A DNA stretch of 64,000 nt from Methylobacterium sp. W2. Its GTDB lineage: Bacteria; Pseudomonadota; Alphaproteobacteria; Rhizobiales; Beijerinckiaceae. The notes below the pieces were generated by a model. It made no database searches, was not told where the DNA came from, and saw only the letters and a list, made by a program, of their open reading frames with translations. Location: assembly GCF_020662345.1 (NCBI RefSeq), contig NZ_VMOA01000003.1, positions 124,001-188,000 on the forward strand, given 5' to 3'. Within the stretch, counting starts at the first letter, position 1. Every line of letters begins with the position of its first letter. This document shows, piece after piece, positions 8,577 through 19,964 of the stretch. The translations under genes and the position numbers were made by a program.

Positions 8577-8629
8577 TAGCCGGGTCGCTCGATCGAGTGT
8601 CCGGACGCGTTCTGTCATGGGATGACCAG

Positions 8630-9760
8630 ATGCCGCTCGACGCTTCCAGCACGCCGCTCCACGTGCTCCACCTGCGCCACGGCGCCCGCATGGTGCCCTT
8701 CGCGGGCTACGCCCTGCCGCTGCATTATCCGGCCGGCCTGATCGCCGAACATCTCCATACCCGCAAGGCGGCGGGGCTGTTCGACGTCTCGCATATGGGC
8801 CAGATCCGGCTGAGGCCGGGTCCGGGCGGCATGGCCGACCTCGCCCGTGCCCTCGAAACCCTCCTCCCCATCGACGTGCTGGGGCTAGCGCCCGGCCGGC
8901 AGCGCTACGGCTTCCTCACCGGTGAGACCGGCGGCATCCTCGACGACCTCATGGTCGCGCGCCTCGAGGACAGCCTGATCCTCGTCGTCAACGCCGCCAA
9001 CAAACTCGCCGACGAGGCCTATCTCCGCGCCCATCTCACCGGCCTGTGCGAGATCGCGGTGCTGCCCCGCGCGCTCCTCGCCCTGCAGGGGCCGCGGGCG
9101 GAGAACGCCCTGGCGCGGCTCGCCCCCGAGACCGCCGCCATGCGCTTCCTCGACGTTCGGGTCGTCGACATCTTCGGGGCTTCCGCCATCGTCAGCCGCT
9201 CGGGCTATACCGGCGAGGACGGGTTCGAGATCTCGCTGCCCGAGGATTCGGCGGATGCCGTCGCCGAAGCGTTGCTGCAGGACGAGGACGTGGAGCCGGT
9301 GGGCCTCGGCGCCCGCGATTCCCTGCGCCTGGAAGCCGGCCTGTGCCTGCACGGTTCCGATATCGACCCGGCCACCAGCCCGGTGGAAGCCGGCCTGACC
9401 TGGGCGATCCAGCCGGTCCGCCGGACAAGCGGGGCGCGGGCGGGCGGGTTTCCCGGCGCCGCGCGCATCCTCGGCGAGATCGCCGACGGACCCGCAGTAA
9501 GGCGCGTCGGGCTGCTGCCCGAAGGCCCGACCCCGGTACGGGGAGGGGCCGCGCTCTTTGCCGAGGAAGCCGGCGCGAGCATCGGCCGCGTCACCTCCGG
9601 CGGCTTCAGCCCCGTCCTCAAGGCGCCCATCGCCATGGGCTACGTTCCCGCCGCCCTGGCGGCGCCGGGCACCCGCCTCTTCGCGGAAGTGCGCGGCCGG
9701 CGGCTGCCGGTCTCGGTCGTGGCCCTTCCCTTCGTGCCGGCGCGCTTCAAGCGCAGCTGA
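8630..9760 (+). CDS. gcvT: glycine cleavage system T protein (aminomethyltransferase)
   Basis: Transfers the methylene group from the aminomethyl-lipoyl H protein to tetrahydrofolate and releases ammonia. The 376-residue protein has TPLHVLHLRHGARMVPFAGYALPLHY, then RKAAGLFDVSHMGQIRL near residues 44-60, followed by GGILDDLMVARL with the catalytic-site aspartate region, RSGYTGEDGFEISLP, and GLGARDSLRLEAGLCLHGSDID. All are GcvT landmarks. The start at 8630 was chosen because the in-frame start at 8570 is inside the riboswitch. First gene of gcvT-H-P. Confidence 0.96.
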   Translation: MPLDASSTPLHVLHLRHGARMVPFAGYALPLHYPAGLIAEHLHTRKAAGLFDVSHMGQIRLRPGPGGMADLARALETLLPIDVLGLAPGRQRYGFLTGETGGILDDLMVARLEDSLILVVNAANKLADEAYLRAHLTGLCEIAVLPRALLALQGPRAENALARLAPETAAMRFLDVRVVDIFGASAIVSRSGYTGEDGFEISLPEDSADAVAEALLQDEDVEPVGLGARDSLRLEAGLCLHGSDIDPATSPVEAGLTWAIQPVRRTSGARAGGFPGAARILGEIADGPAVRRVGLLPEGPTPVRGGAALFAEEAGASIGRVTSGGFSPVLKAPIAMGYVPAALAAPGTRLFAEVRGRRLPVSVVALPFVPARFKRS

Positions 9761-9811
9761 CGCCCGGATTCCGGCCGACTTCCCTCACACCACCTCTTCA
9801 CGGAGCGAACC

Positions 9812-10174
9812 ATGCTGAAATTCACGGACGAGCACGAGTGGCTGGCCATCGACGGCGATGTGGCCACCATCGGCATCACCACCCACGCGGCGGAGCAGCT
9901 CGGAGACCTCGTCTTCGTCGAACTGCCCAAGGTCGGCGCCAGGCTGGTGAAGGGTGAGGCGGCGGCGGTGGTGGAATCGGTGAAGGCCGCCTCCGACGTG
10001 TTCGCCCCGGTCTCGGGCGAGGTGACGGAGGTCAACGAGGCCGCCGTCGCCGATCCGGCCAGCGTCGGCACCGACCCGCAGGGCGGCGGCTGGCTCTACC
10101 GCCTCCGCCTCGACGACGTCGCGGCCCTGGACGGGCTGATGGACGAGGCGGCCTACGCCGAGTTCACGAAGTAG
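9812..10174 (+). CDS. gcvH: glycine cleavage system H protein (lipoyl carrier)
   Basis: A 120-residue shuttle protein carrying the aminomethyl group on lipoate between P, T and L proteins. The lipoylation site is K58 in [20 protein letters not shown]. It starts [22 protein letters not shown], the standard H-protein N-terminus, and retains the [10 protein letters not shown] segment. ACGGAGCGAACC precedes the ATG. It lies 51 bases after gcvT; a hairpin-rich repeat separates it from gcvP. Confidence 0.97.
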   Translation: MLKFTDEHEWLAIDGDVATIGITTHAAEQLGDLVFVELPKVGARLVKGEAAAVVESVKAASDVFAPVSGEVTEVNEAAVADPASVGTDPQGGGWLYRLRLDDVAALDGLMDEAAYAEFTK

Positions 10175-10182
10175 CGCTCAAT

Positions 10183-10312
10183 CCACCCTCCCCCCTCTGC
10201 GGGGGAGGGTGCCTGCGGAGCAGGCGGGAGAGGGGGCGACCTCACCGGACAACGCGCTCCCCTCTCCCGACCCGCATTCGCGGGCCACCCTCTCCCGCAG
10301 AGGGGAGAGGGA
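10183..10312. repeat. mirror-symmetric dispersed repeat (copy 1), between gcvH and gcvP
   Basis: Hairpins ACCCTCCCCC/GGGGGAGGGT (10185-10210) and CCCTCTCCC/GGGGAGAGGG (about 10288-10311) flank a CTCCCCTCTCCCGACCCGC segment. It is built like the repeats near 19.7 and 52.3 kb. It lies within the gcv operon leader of gcvP, so it may affect mRNA stability or relative expression. Confidence 0.75.
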
Positions 10313-10348
10313 CGCGCACAGCCGTCAATTGCACCTCCGAGGCCCATC

Positions 10349-13195
<2,847 letters not shown>

Positions 13196-13206
13196 GAGGC
13201 TTCGGT

Positions 13207-13234
13207 CGCTCCCGTCCCGACCGGGGCGGGAGCG
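13207..13234 (+). terminator. GC-rich hairpin after gcvP
   Basis: CGCTCCCG (13207-13214) pairs with CGGGAGCG (13227-13234), extended by CCC/GGG inside. It begins 12 bases after the gcvP stop. No T run follows, so it may need Rho or act as a 3'-end stabiliser. Confidence 0.5.
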
Positions 13235-13470
13235 GGCGAGGCTCGGCACTTCAGTCCGTCGGGGACACGGCGGTTCATCCCTATCGGGCGTGATTGCCAC
13301 CGCCGACAGGCCGGTTTATCGTGCCCATCAGGCTGACGCTGCCTGCTGCTCGCCCCCGTGAGGGGATGGTGAAAGCGCCGCTCCACGGCCCCCGCATTGC
13401 ACTCCTTCCCGAGGGCGAATGCGTCAGCAACGCGAGCCCTGACGACGATTTGCCCAAGTCGAGGAAGGCT

Positions 13471-14031
13471 ATGCGTTCTCATCATCTTGAGCCCAAAGTC
13501 ATGGCCAAGGCCCTGCGCGCCGCTTTGCAGGAGCGCCAGATCGCCATCACCCATGGGGCTGCCCTCGAAATCGTGGCGGCCCAACACGGCGCCGCGAGCT
13601 GGAACGTCCTCGCCGCCGAAGACCGCGCGCCTGTCGCAGACGACATACCTGTCGGAGACGGTATGCGCTTCAGCCAAACCTGTCCGATCATGCGGATCTT
13701 CGATGAGGGGATCGCCAAGGAATTCTACCTCGACTTTCTCGGCTTCCACTTGGATTGGGAGCATCGCTACGGGGAGAACTTTCCGCTCTACGCTCAGGTC
13801 TCGCGGTCCGGGCTGACCCTGCATCTCTCCGGCCATCATGGGGATGCGACCCCTGGCTCGTCGGCCTTCGTGCGGATGCAGGGGGTCGAAGCGTTTCAGC
13901 GGGAACTGACGGGCAGGGATTACAAGCACAACAAGCCGGGTCTGAAGGACGAGCCCTATGGCCTCGTGATGACCGTCACCGATCCGTTCAACAACCGGAT
14001 CCACTTCTGCCAGGACAAGCCGGACGCTTGA
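13471..14031 (+). CDS. glyoxalase/bleomycin-resistance (VOC) superfamily protein with N-terminal helical domain
   Basis: A 186-residue protein in two parts. Residues about 8-52 (EPKVMAKALRAALQERQIAI, then ALEIVAAQHGAASWNVLAA) match the short helical domain often fused in front of glyoxalase-like proteins in alphaproteobacteria. The rest is a vicinal-oxygen-chelate fold: CPIMRIFDEGIAKEFYLDFLGF, then LTLHLSGHHGDATPGS and a final DPFNNRIHFCQ strand with the metal-type acidic/histidine positions. The start at 13471 has GAGGAAGG upstream. Substrate unknown; the family includes metallothiol transferases and antibiotic-binding proteins. Confidence 0.85.
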   Translation: MRSHHLEPKVMAKALRAALQERQIAITHGAALEIVAAQHGAASWNVLAAEDRAPVADDIPVGDGMRFSQTCPIMRIFDEGIAKEFYLDFLGFHLDWEHRYGENFPLYAQVSRSGLTLHLSGHHGDATPGSSAFVRMQGVEAFQRELTGRDYKHNKPGLKDEPYGLVMTVTDPFNNRIHFCQDKPDA

Positions 14032-14034
14032 TCC

Positions 14035-14072
14035 GGTTGGAGCAGACGTGGTCTGCAACGTCTGCTCCAACC
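14035..14072. terminator. perfect 15-bp hairpin between VOC and ogt genes
   Basis: GGTTGGAGCAGACGT (14035-14049) and ACGTCTGCTCCAACC (14058-14072) are exact inverted copies around an 8-base loop, starting 3 bases after the VOC stop. There is no T run, so termination is inferred from stability and position. Confidence 0.6.
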
Positions 14073-14128
14073 ATCGCGGACCACCCGCATGGGGACCGGA
14101 CGTGAGGGTCTGGCGAGGAGAAGAGGCT

Positions 14129-14641
14129 ATGCCCGACACCCGCTACACGGTCCTCGACACGCCCATCGGCGCGCTGCTTCTCGCGGGAGCGGACGAGCGC
14201 CTGCGGTGCATCGGCTTCCCCGCCGGCAAGGGCGCGGTGACACCCCGGGCGGACTGGCACCGGGACGACGCGGCCTTCGCCGAGGCCCGGCGGCAATTGA
14301 GTGCCTATTTCGAAGGCCGACTCACCCGGTTCGACCTCGCACGCGATCCGCGCGGAACGCCGTTCCAGCTCGCGGTCTGGGAGGAACTCGCCCGCATCCC
14401 GCCGGGCGAGACGATCAGCTACGGCGAACTGGCCAGGCGGATCGGCCGTCCGAGCGCCAGCCGCGCCGTGGGCGCCGCCAACGGCGCCAACCCCCTCCCC
14501 ATCGTGGTTCCCTGCCATCGCGTCATCGGCGCGGCGGGCAGCCTCACGGGATTTGCCGGCGGCCTCGACACGAAACGGTGGCTGCTCGCCCTGGAGCGCG
14601 GGACGGCCCCTACGGTCTCGGCGCAGCTCAGCCTGCTCTGA
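14129..14641 (+). CDS. ogt: methylated-DNA--protein-cysteine S-methyltransferase
   Basis: Suicide repair protein that moves the alkyl group of O6-alkylguanine in DNA onto its own cysteine. The acceptor is C129 in IVVPCHRVIGAAGSLTGFAG. The preceding AVWEELARIPPGETISYGEL, then SRAVGAANGANPLP, forms the DNA-binding wing and Asn hinge. At 170 residues it is the stand-alone form without an Ada AraC domain. GAGGAGAAGAGG precedes the ATG. Ogt and Ada C-terminal domains are hard to tell apart by sequence alone, so the symbol is by family. Confidence 0.93.
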   Translation: MPDTRYTVLDTPIGALLLAGADERLRCIGFPAGKGAVTPRADWHRDDAAFAEARRQLSAYFEGRLTRFDLARDPRGTPFQLAVWEELARIPPGETISYGELARRIGRPSASRAVGAANGANPLPIVVPCHRVIGAAGSLTGFAGGLDTKRWLLALERGTAPTVSAQLSLL

Positions 14642-14813
14642 ACCAGGCGCGATGCTTTCAATGTGGGGATGTTGCTATTCTCCACATCCTCACCGCGACG
14701 ACAAGCCGGCCCGACCGCAGACACGCCCTGCGTGTTTCGAGTTTCGGCCCATCCCGTTCTTGACGTATCCGCCTCCCCAGCGGCCCGGCGACGGGGCCGG
14801 GCCGGAGGGATCG

Positions 14814-16472
14814 ATGGCGGGATCGGACAATCGTCTGGGAGGATTGGGCCAGGATGCGATGCGCCTGCTGCGGCCGATCTGGCCGCTCGTGGCCGCCTCC
14901 TCGGCGATCGGCGCCCTGAGCGGCCTCGCCACGGCGACGGTCCTGGCCAAGGTCAACACGGCCATCCACGCGGAAGGCGGGCTTTCCGACACGTTCGTTC
15001 CAGTCTTCCTCGGCCTCGTCCTCCTCGGCGTGGGCGGGTCCCTCCTCTCCGGGCTCGGCAGCGCCCTGGCGAGCGGGCGCATCAATGCCGGCCTGAACCG
15101 GGATCTGGCCGACATGATCCTCACGGCGCCCATCGACCGCATCGAGCAACTCGGCCGCCACAAGGTCCTCGCCTCGCTGAACACGGATGCCGCGACGCTG
15201 TCGACGGCGGTCTCGATGCTGTCCGGGCTGATCATCCACAGCGGCGTGACCCTGGGATGCCTCGTCTACATGCTCACCCTGTCGGCCCCGCTCTTTGCCA
15301 TCACCCTGCTGGTCTTCGGCCTCGGCAGCTACGCGGAGAACGTCCTGCGACGCCGGGCCATGGTGCATTACCGGACGCGCCGCGCCCTCGCCGACACGAT
15401 GCAGAAGCACTTCCAAAGCCTGACCGAAGGCAGCCGGGAATTGCGGCTCAGCCGGCCGCGCCGGATGCGGATGAGGGACGGGGCCCTGGCCTCCTCCATC
15501 GAGGAGCTCCGCCGCAACCGGTTCCGGAGCGACACGCTGCTGGAGTTTTCCTATCTGACGAAGAAGCTGGCTTTGTTCGCCACGATCGCGGCGATCGTGA
15601 CCTGCAAGGCGACCCTCGGGATCGACAACGCCGTCCTCTCCGGTTTCGTCCTGGTGCTGCTCTATATCGAGCTGCCGGTCAGCTACATCCTCGCCGTCCT
15701 GCCCGAGATCGGCCGGGCCCGGATCGCCTACCAGCGCATCGCCGAGTTCTCGGCCGGTCGCAGCGTCTCCGAGCCGAACCTGCTCGCGCCGGAGGACACA
15801 CAGCTGCCCCGGACCATCGGGGACATCGAACTTCGCGGCGTCAGCCACACCTTCCCGGCGGCGGAGGGCAAGCCAGGCTTCACCCTCGGTCCCATCGACC
15901 TCACCGTCCGGCGGGGCGAGATCCTGTTCATCGTCGGCGAGAACGGCTCGGGCAAGACCACCCTCATCAAGCTGATCCTCGGCCTCTACCCGCCCCAGAC
16001 CGGCACCCTGTTCCTCGACGGCGCACCGGTGACGGACGAGACGCGGGACGCCTACCGCCAGCATTTCTCGGCGGTGTTCTTCGACTACTACCTGTTCGAC
16101 GATCTCGTCCTGCCCGTCGGGGCGAATCCGGAGGCGGCGGCGAACGCCTATCTCGAGACCCTGGACCTCGCCCACAAGGTGACGATCCGGGACGGGGCCT
16201 TCTCCACAATCGACCTCTCGGCCGGGCAGAGGAAGCGCCTCGCCCTGATCCAGGCCTCTCTCGACGGGCGCCCGGTCCTCGTCCTCGACGAATGGGCGGC
16301 CGAGCAGGATCCGACCTACCGGCGCCTGTTCTACACCGAATTGCTGCCGGCCCTGCAGCGCGAGGGCCGGACCCTGATCGTCATCAGCCACGACGACCGC
16401 TATTTCGATGCCGCCGACCGGGTGATCCACCTGAAGGACGGCGCGATCCTGGAAGCCCCCCGGACGGCCTGA
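14814..16472 (+). CDS. SyrD/PvdE/YojI-type peptide-exporting ABC transporter (fused permease and ATPase)
   Basis: A 552-residue half-transporter. Residues about 1-310 form a six-helix exporter domain (segments near 20-45, 62-85, 130-175, 250-300). The ATPase domain has Walker A GENGSGKTT at 375-383, signature LSAGQ at 468-472 in DLSAGQRKRLAL, Walker B VLVLDE at 488-493 and the switch histidine H526 in VISHDD. The DEWAAEQDP wording after Walker B is typical of the cyclic-peptide/siderophore exporter subgroup (SyrD, PvdE, YojI). No NRPS, lasso-peptide or siderophore gene is nearby, so the cargo is unknown. GGAGGGATCG precedes the ATG. Confidence 0.88.
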   Translation: MAGSDNRLGGLGQDAMRLLRPIWPLVAASSAIGALSGLATATVLAKVNTAIHAEGGLSDTFVPVFLGLVLLGVGGSLLSGLGSALASGRINAGLNRDLADMILTAPIDRIEQLGRHKVLASLNTDAATLSTAVSMLSGLIIHSGVTLGCLVYMLTLSAPLFAITLLVFGLGSYAENVLRRRAMVHYRTRRALADTMQKHFQSLTEGSRELRLSRPRRMRMRDGALASSIEELRRNRFRSDTLLEFSYLTKKLALFATIAAIVTCKATLGIDNAVLSGFVLVLLYIELPVSYILAVLPEIGRARIAYQRIAEFSAGRSVSEPNLLAPEDTQLPRTIGDIELRGVSHTFPAAEGKPGFTLGPIDLTVRRGEILFIVGENGSGKTTLIKLILGLYPPQTGTLFLDGAPVTDETRDAYRQHFSAVFFDYYLFDDLVLPVGANPEAAANAYLETLDLAHKVTIRDGAFSTIDLSAGQRKRLALIQASLDGRPVLVLDEWAAEQDPTYRRLFYTELLPALQREGRTLIVISHDDRYFDAADRVIHLKDGAILEAPRTA

Positions 16473-16498
16473 GCGGCAAGGTTTGACCGATCTGCCGC
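16473..16498. terminator. weak bidirectional stem between convergent genes
   Basis: GCGGCA (16473-16478) and TGCCGC (16493-16498) pair across a 14-base loop in the 26-base gap between the ABC exporter and the convergent GyrI-like gene. No T run. Confidence 0.35.
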
Positions 16499-17209
16499 CT
16501 ATTTCGGCAGGGCGTAGATGTTCACGTCGAGCTTCTCGTCCGCCTTGTCGTTGAGGTCGGTGACGTATTCCTCGATGAACCGGTCCTGGACCACCACGTC
16601 CTTGGCGTCGAGATAGGCGGTGAGGGTTTCGTAGGTGCCGTCGATCTCGTCGTAGGAGCCCTTGTGCGGGAAGCGCAGGGCCTTGCCGCTGGGGGTCGTG
16701 CCGAAGCGCAGGCCGCCGGTCTCGGCGGGCTTCGGGTCCGGCATGGCGGCGATCGGGATCATCGCCTCGAACTGGAAGCCGTCATCGTCGGTCTTGGCGA
16801 AGACCGCGAGCGGCCGGCCGGCGGGGGTGATTCCGTCCTTGGCGAGCGCCTCCTCGATCTTCACGAAGGCGGCCTTCAGCGCCGGCACCGCCTCCTCCCA
16901 GCTCGCCCGCCCCGCCAGGATCGCGGCGGGTTTGGGAGGCAGCGAGACCTCGTCCACGTCGTTGGCGTCGCCGGGGGTCTCCACCAGGGTCGGGCGCGAG
17001 GGTCCCGGCGTGAGGGCCGGCGCGGCGGGGAGCGCCTGGGTCGGCACCGGACGCGACGGTGCGTCGGGGGCCGGCTTGGCCGGATCCGGCGCCGTCGTCG
17101 TCGGCAGGGGATTGGTGGTCGCGGGCGAGGACGGCTCCTGCGCGAGGGCGGAGGACACGGCCAAAGCGGCGGCGAGGCTGACGAGCGGCAATAGACGATG
17201 GCGGGTCAA
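16499..17209 (-). CDS. exported protein with GyrI-like effector-binding domain
   Basis: A 236-residue secreted protein. Translation from the TTG at 17209 (GGAG lies a few bases upstream) gives a clean signal peptide: a basic start RHRLLP, a hydrophobic LVSLAAALAVSSALA, and a likely cut before QEPSS. A Pro/Ala/Thr-rich linker covers about residues 25-85. The C-terminal half (LKAAFVKIEEALAKDGITP onward, then RFPHKGSYDEIDGTYETLTAYL and EEYVTDL) matches the GyrI/AraC effector-binding fold. An ATG at 17311 would add 34 residues before the signal peptide and looks wrong. A periplasmic GyrI-like domain suggests a small-ligand binding role; the ligand is unknown. Confidence 0.75.
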   Translation of the reverse strand: MTRHRLLPLVSLAAALAVSSALAQEPSSPATTNPLPTTTAPDPAKPAPDAPSRPVPTQALPAAPALTPGPSRPTLVETPGDANDVDEVSLPPKPAAILAGRASWEEAVPALKAAFVKIEEALAKDGITPAGRPLAVFAKTDDDGFQFEAMIPIAAMPDPKPAETGGLRFGTTPSGKALRFPHKGSYDEIDGTYETLTAYLDAKDVVVQDRFIEEYVTDLNDKADEKLDVNIYALPK

Positions 17210-17365
17210 GGCAACGCTCCGGAGATCGCACGCCGCGACGAATCGTACGGCTGAGTCGCGAAGCCCTAAAATAGGGAGGAAGCCGCCCGCCTGCGAGGCA
17301 CCAACCTGCATCGCGCGCAGGAACGTGACGGGCGCGTCCCTTGTGCAACGCTCCCCCGAGCGGAC

Positions 17366-17418
17366 CCCGCGTGCGCGGCCCGGCGCTTTGTCCTATATGC
17401 GGGGGCCGCGCACGCGGG
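17366..17418. repeat. perfect 15-bp inverted repeat upstream of dapF
   Basis: CCCGCGTGCGCGGCC (17366-17380) and GGCCGCGCACGCGGG (17404-17418) are exact inverted copies around a 23-base spacer that contains CCTATATGC. The right arm ends 34 bases before the dapF start. It could be an operator, a leader hairpin or a cruciform around a promoter. Confidence 0.6.
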
Positions 17419-17452
17419 ATGCCCCGTTCGGACCACGAAACCAAAGACGATC

Positions 17453-18340
17453 ATGACGAGGCTCGCCAACCGACGGTTCCTGAAGATGCACGGGGCGGGC
17501 AACGCCATCGTGGTGCTGGACCTGCGCGGCACGGAGCTGGTCGTGAGCGCGGAAGAGGCCCGCGCCATCGCCGGCCACCCACGCTCGGGCTTCGATCAGC
17601 TCATGGTCATCCACGATCCGCGCAAGCCCGGCACGGACGGCTTCATGCGGATCTACAACACCGACGGGTCGGAATCCGGCGCCTGCGGCAACGGTACCCG
17701 CTGCGTCGCCTACGCCATGCTCGACGACCCCGCCATGGCGCGGCCGGCCGAGAGCGGCCGCCTCACCCTCGAGACCAAGGCCGGGCTCGTCGGCGTGAAG
17801 CGCGAGGCGCAGGCCTCCTTCACCGTCGATATGGGCCGCCCCCGTCTGAAGTGGGACGAGATCCCGCTGGCCGAGCCGTTCCCCGACACGCGGCGGATCG
17901 AACTCCAGATCGGCCCGATCGACGCGCCGGTCCTGCATTCGCCGGGGGCGGTGAATATGGGGAACCCCCATGCGGTGTTCTTCATCGATGGCGATCCCGA
18001 CGGCTACGACCTCGGCCGCTTCGGCCCGATGCTGGAGAACCACCCGATCTTTCCCGAGCGCGCCAACATCTCCCTGGCGCAGGTCACGGGACCGGAGACG
18101 ATCAAGCTCCGGGTCTGGGAGCGCGGCGCCGGACTGACGCTGGCCTGCGGCACCGCCGCCTGCGCCACCCTGGTGGCGGCCGCGCGCCTGCGCATGATCG
18201 GCCGCCACGCCACCGTGAGCCTGCCCGGCGGCGACCTCGTTATCGAGTGGCGCGCCGACGACCACGTGCTGATGACCGGCCCCGTGGCCCTCGAATGGGA
18301 GGGGTTCCTGCCCGCCGAACTCTTCGCGCGGGTGGACTGA
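17453..18340 (+). CDS. dapF: diaminopimelate epimerase
   Basis: Converts LL- to meso-diaminopimelate for lysine and peptidoglycan. The 295 residues contain both catalytic cysteines: C78 in [17 protein letters not shown] and C232 in [16 protein letters not shown]. The N-terminal [17 protein letters not shown] and central GNPHAVFF segments fit. It abuts mtaB, whose GTG start directly follows the dapF stop, so the two are co-transcribed; this adjacency is common in Rhizobiales. Confidence 0.97.
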   Translation: MTRLANRRFLKMHGAGNAIVVLDLRGTELVVSAEEARAIAGHPRSGFDQLMVIHDPRKPGTDGFMRIYNTDGSESGACGNGTRCVAYAMLDDPAMARPAESGRLTLETKAGLVGVKREAQASFTVDMGRPRLKWDEIPLAEPFPDTRRIELQIGPIDAPVLHSPGAVNMGNPHAVFFIDGDPDGYDLGRFGPMLENHPIFPERANISLAQVTGPETIKLRVWERGAGLTLACGTAACATLVAAARLRMIGRHATVSLPGGDLVIEWRADDHVLMTGPVALEWEGFLPAELFARVD

Positions 18341-19585
18341 GTGGCGGTGGAGACCCTGACCTTCGGCTGCCGCCTCAACACGGTGGAATCCGAAGTGATG
18401 CGCCGCCATGCCGAGGCGGCGGGGACCGGCGGCGACCTCGTCCTCATCAACACCTGCGCCGTCACGGCGGAGGCCGGGCGGCAGGCCCGCAAGGCGATCC
18501 GCCGGCTCGCCCGCGAGCGGCCGGGGGCCGAGATCGTCGTCACCGGCTGCGGCGCGCAGGTGGAGACGCGAGCCTATTCGGCGATGCCGGAAGTGGCGCG
18601 GATCGTCGGCAACGATGCCAAGACCAGGGCTGAGACCTGGATGCCCGCCGCGCATCCGAGGGCGCGCGACGCCATCGACGACATCATGGCGGTGCGCGAG
18701 GCCGCGCCGACGCGGATCGCCTCGGTGGCCGGGCATACCCGCGCCTTCGTCCCGGTGCAGAACGGCTGCGATCATCGCTGCACCTTCTGCATCATCCCCT
18801 TCGGCCGGGGAAACTCGCGTTCGGTGGCCCTGGACGATGCGGTCGATCAGGTCCGCCGCATCGTCGACCATGGCGGCCGCGAGGTCGTGCTCACCGGCGT
18901 CGACCTCACCGCCTACGGCCGGGATTGTTCGGAGCCATCGAGCCTGGGGCGGCTGGTCCAGGCCATCCTGCGCCACGTGCCGGACCTCGCGCGCCTGCGC
19001 CTCTCCTCCATCGATTCCATCGAGGCCGACGCGGCGCTGATGGAGGCGATTGCCGGCGAGCCACGGCTGATGCCGCATCTCCACCTCTCGCTCCAGGCCG
19101 GCGACGACCTGATCCTGAAGCGGATGAAGCGCCGGCACGGCCGCGACGACGCGATCCGGTTCTGCGAGTCCGTGCGGCGTCTTCGCCCGGACGCCGTCTT
19201 CGGCGCCGACCTGATCGCCGGTTTTCCCACCGAGACCGAGGAGCAATTCACCCGCTCCCTCGATCTCGTGGCCGAATGCGGCCTGACCCATCTCCACGTG
19301 TTTCCCTATTCGCCCCGCCCCGGCACGCCGGCCGCGCGCATGCCGCCGGTCGCCGGAGACGTGATCCGCGAGCGCGCCGCCCGTCTCCGTGAGGCGGGCG
19401 CGGCGGCGCTGACGCGACACCTCGCGGGAGAGGTCGGCCGGACGCACCGCGTGCTCACCGAGCGCGGCGGAATGGGGCGCACCGAAGGGTTCACGCCGGT
19501 CCGGCTCGGAGCGGAGTGGCCGGCGGGCGAGCTGCGCGACGTGACGATCGCGGGCCATGACGGCCGTGTGCTGATCGCGGCCTAG
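18341..19585 (+). CDS. mtaB: tRNA (N6-L-threonylcarbamoyladenosine(37)-C2)-methylthiotransferase MtaB
   Basis: Radical SAM enzyme that adds a methylthio group to t6A37 in ANN-decoding tRNAs. Three N-terminal cysteines (C10, C39, C70) bind the auxiliary cluster in the UPF0004 domain. The radical SAM cluster motif is C143-x3-C147-x2-C150 in NGCDHRCTFCIIPFGRG. LHLSLQAGDDLILKRMKRRHG is the conserved MtaB/MiaB block. A C-terminal TRAM-like domain is present but short. It starts with GTG immediately after dapF. 414 residues is normal for MtaB. Confidence 0.95.
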   Translation: MAVETLTFGCRLNTVESEVMRRHAEAAGTGGDLVLINTCAVTAEAGRQARKAIRRLARERPGAEIVVTGCGAQVETRAYSAMPEVARIVGNDAKTRAETWMPAAHPRARDAIDDIMAVREAAPTRIASVAGHTRAFVPVQNGCDHRCTFCIIPFGRGNSRSVALDDAVDQVRRIVDHGGREVVLTGVDLTAYGRDCSEPSSLGRLVQAILRHVPDLARLRLSSIDSIEADAALMEAIAGEPRLMPHLHLSLQAGDDLILKRMKRRHGRDDAIRFCESVRRLRPDAVFGADLIAGFPTETEEQFTRSLDLVAECGLTHLHVFPYSPRPGTPAARMPPVAGDVIRERAARLREAGAAALTRHLAGEVGRTHRVLTERGGMGRTEGFTPVRLGAEWPAGELRDVTIAGHDGRVLIAA

Positions 19586-19631
19586 GAATCCGGCCGCGAC
19601 GGCGCATAGGCCGAACGATGAGCGGCGCGCA

Positions 19632-19815
19632 TCCCCTCTCCCCGCACGCGGGGAGAGGGCCGCGACGACCCCGTCGTCGACGCGGCGAGGCGGCAGCCGA
19701 CGGTGAGGGGGCTCGTCCGGAACAGCCTCTTCCGGATGCGCCCCCTCACCGTCGCTCCGCTCATCGCAGGCACGGCAAGGTGCCTGCGATCCTCTCCCCA
19801 CAAGCGGGGAGAGGA
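19632..19815. repeat. mirror-symmetric dispersed repeat (copy 2)
   Basis: About 184 bases organised as hairpin CCTCTCCCCGC/GCGGGGAGAGG at the left, then GGTGAGGGGGC, a short centre, GCCCCCTCACC, and the hairpin CTCTCCCC/GGGGAGAG at the right, so the whole is nearly its own reverse complement. It fills the gap between mtaB and the convergent RluA-family gene. Confidence 0.85.
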
Positions 19816-19899
19816 GAACGCGCACCACCGTCAGCGACCTTTCACATCCGCCTCTTGGCATTGGGCCGTCAAAACGCATCGGAGAAACGCGGTCTAATG

Positions 19900-19934
19900 C
19901 AGCAACCTCACCCAAAAGCGTTGAGATTGCTGCA
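19900..19934. terminator. hairpin before the RluA-family stop codon
   Basis: GCAGCAA near 19900 pairs with TTGCTGC ending at 19934 across an internal AACGC-rich loop, about 30 bases past the RluA-family gene end on the minus strand. Only a modest stem; a role as 3' end of that gene is inferred. Confidence 0.4.
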
Positions 19935-19964
19935 AAAGACCGGAGAAATGGAACGCTACGCGTC

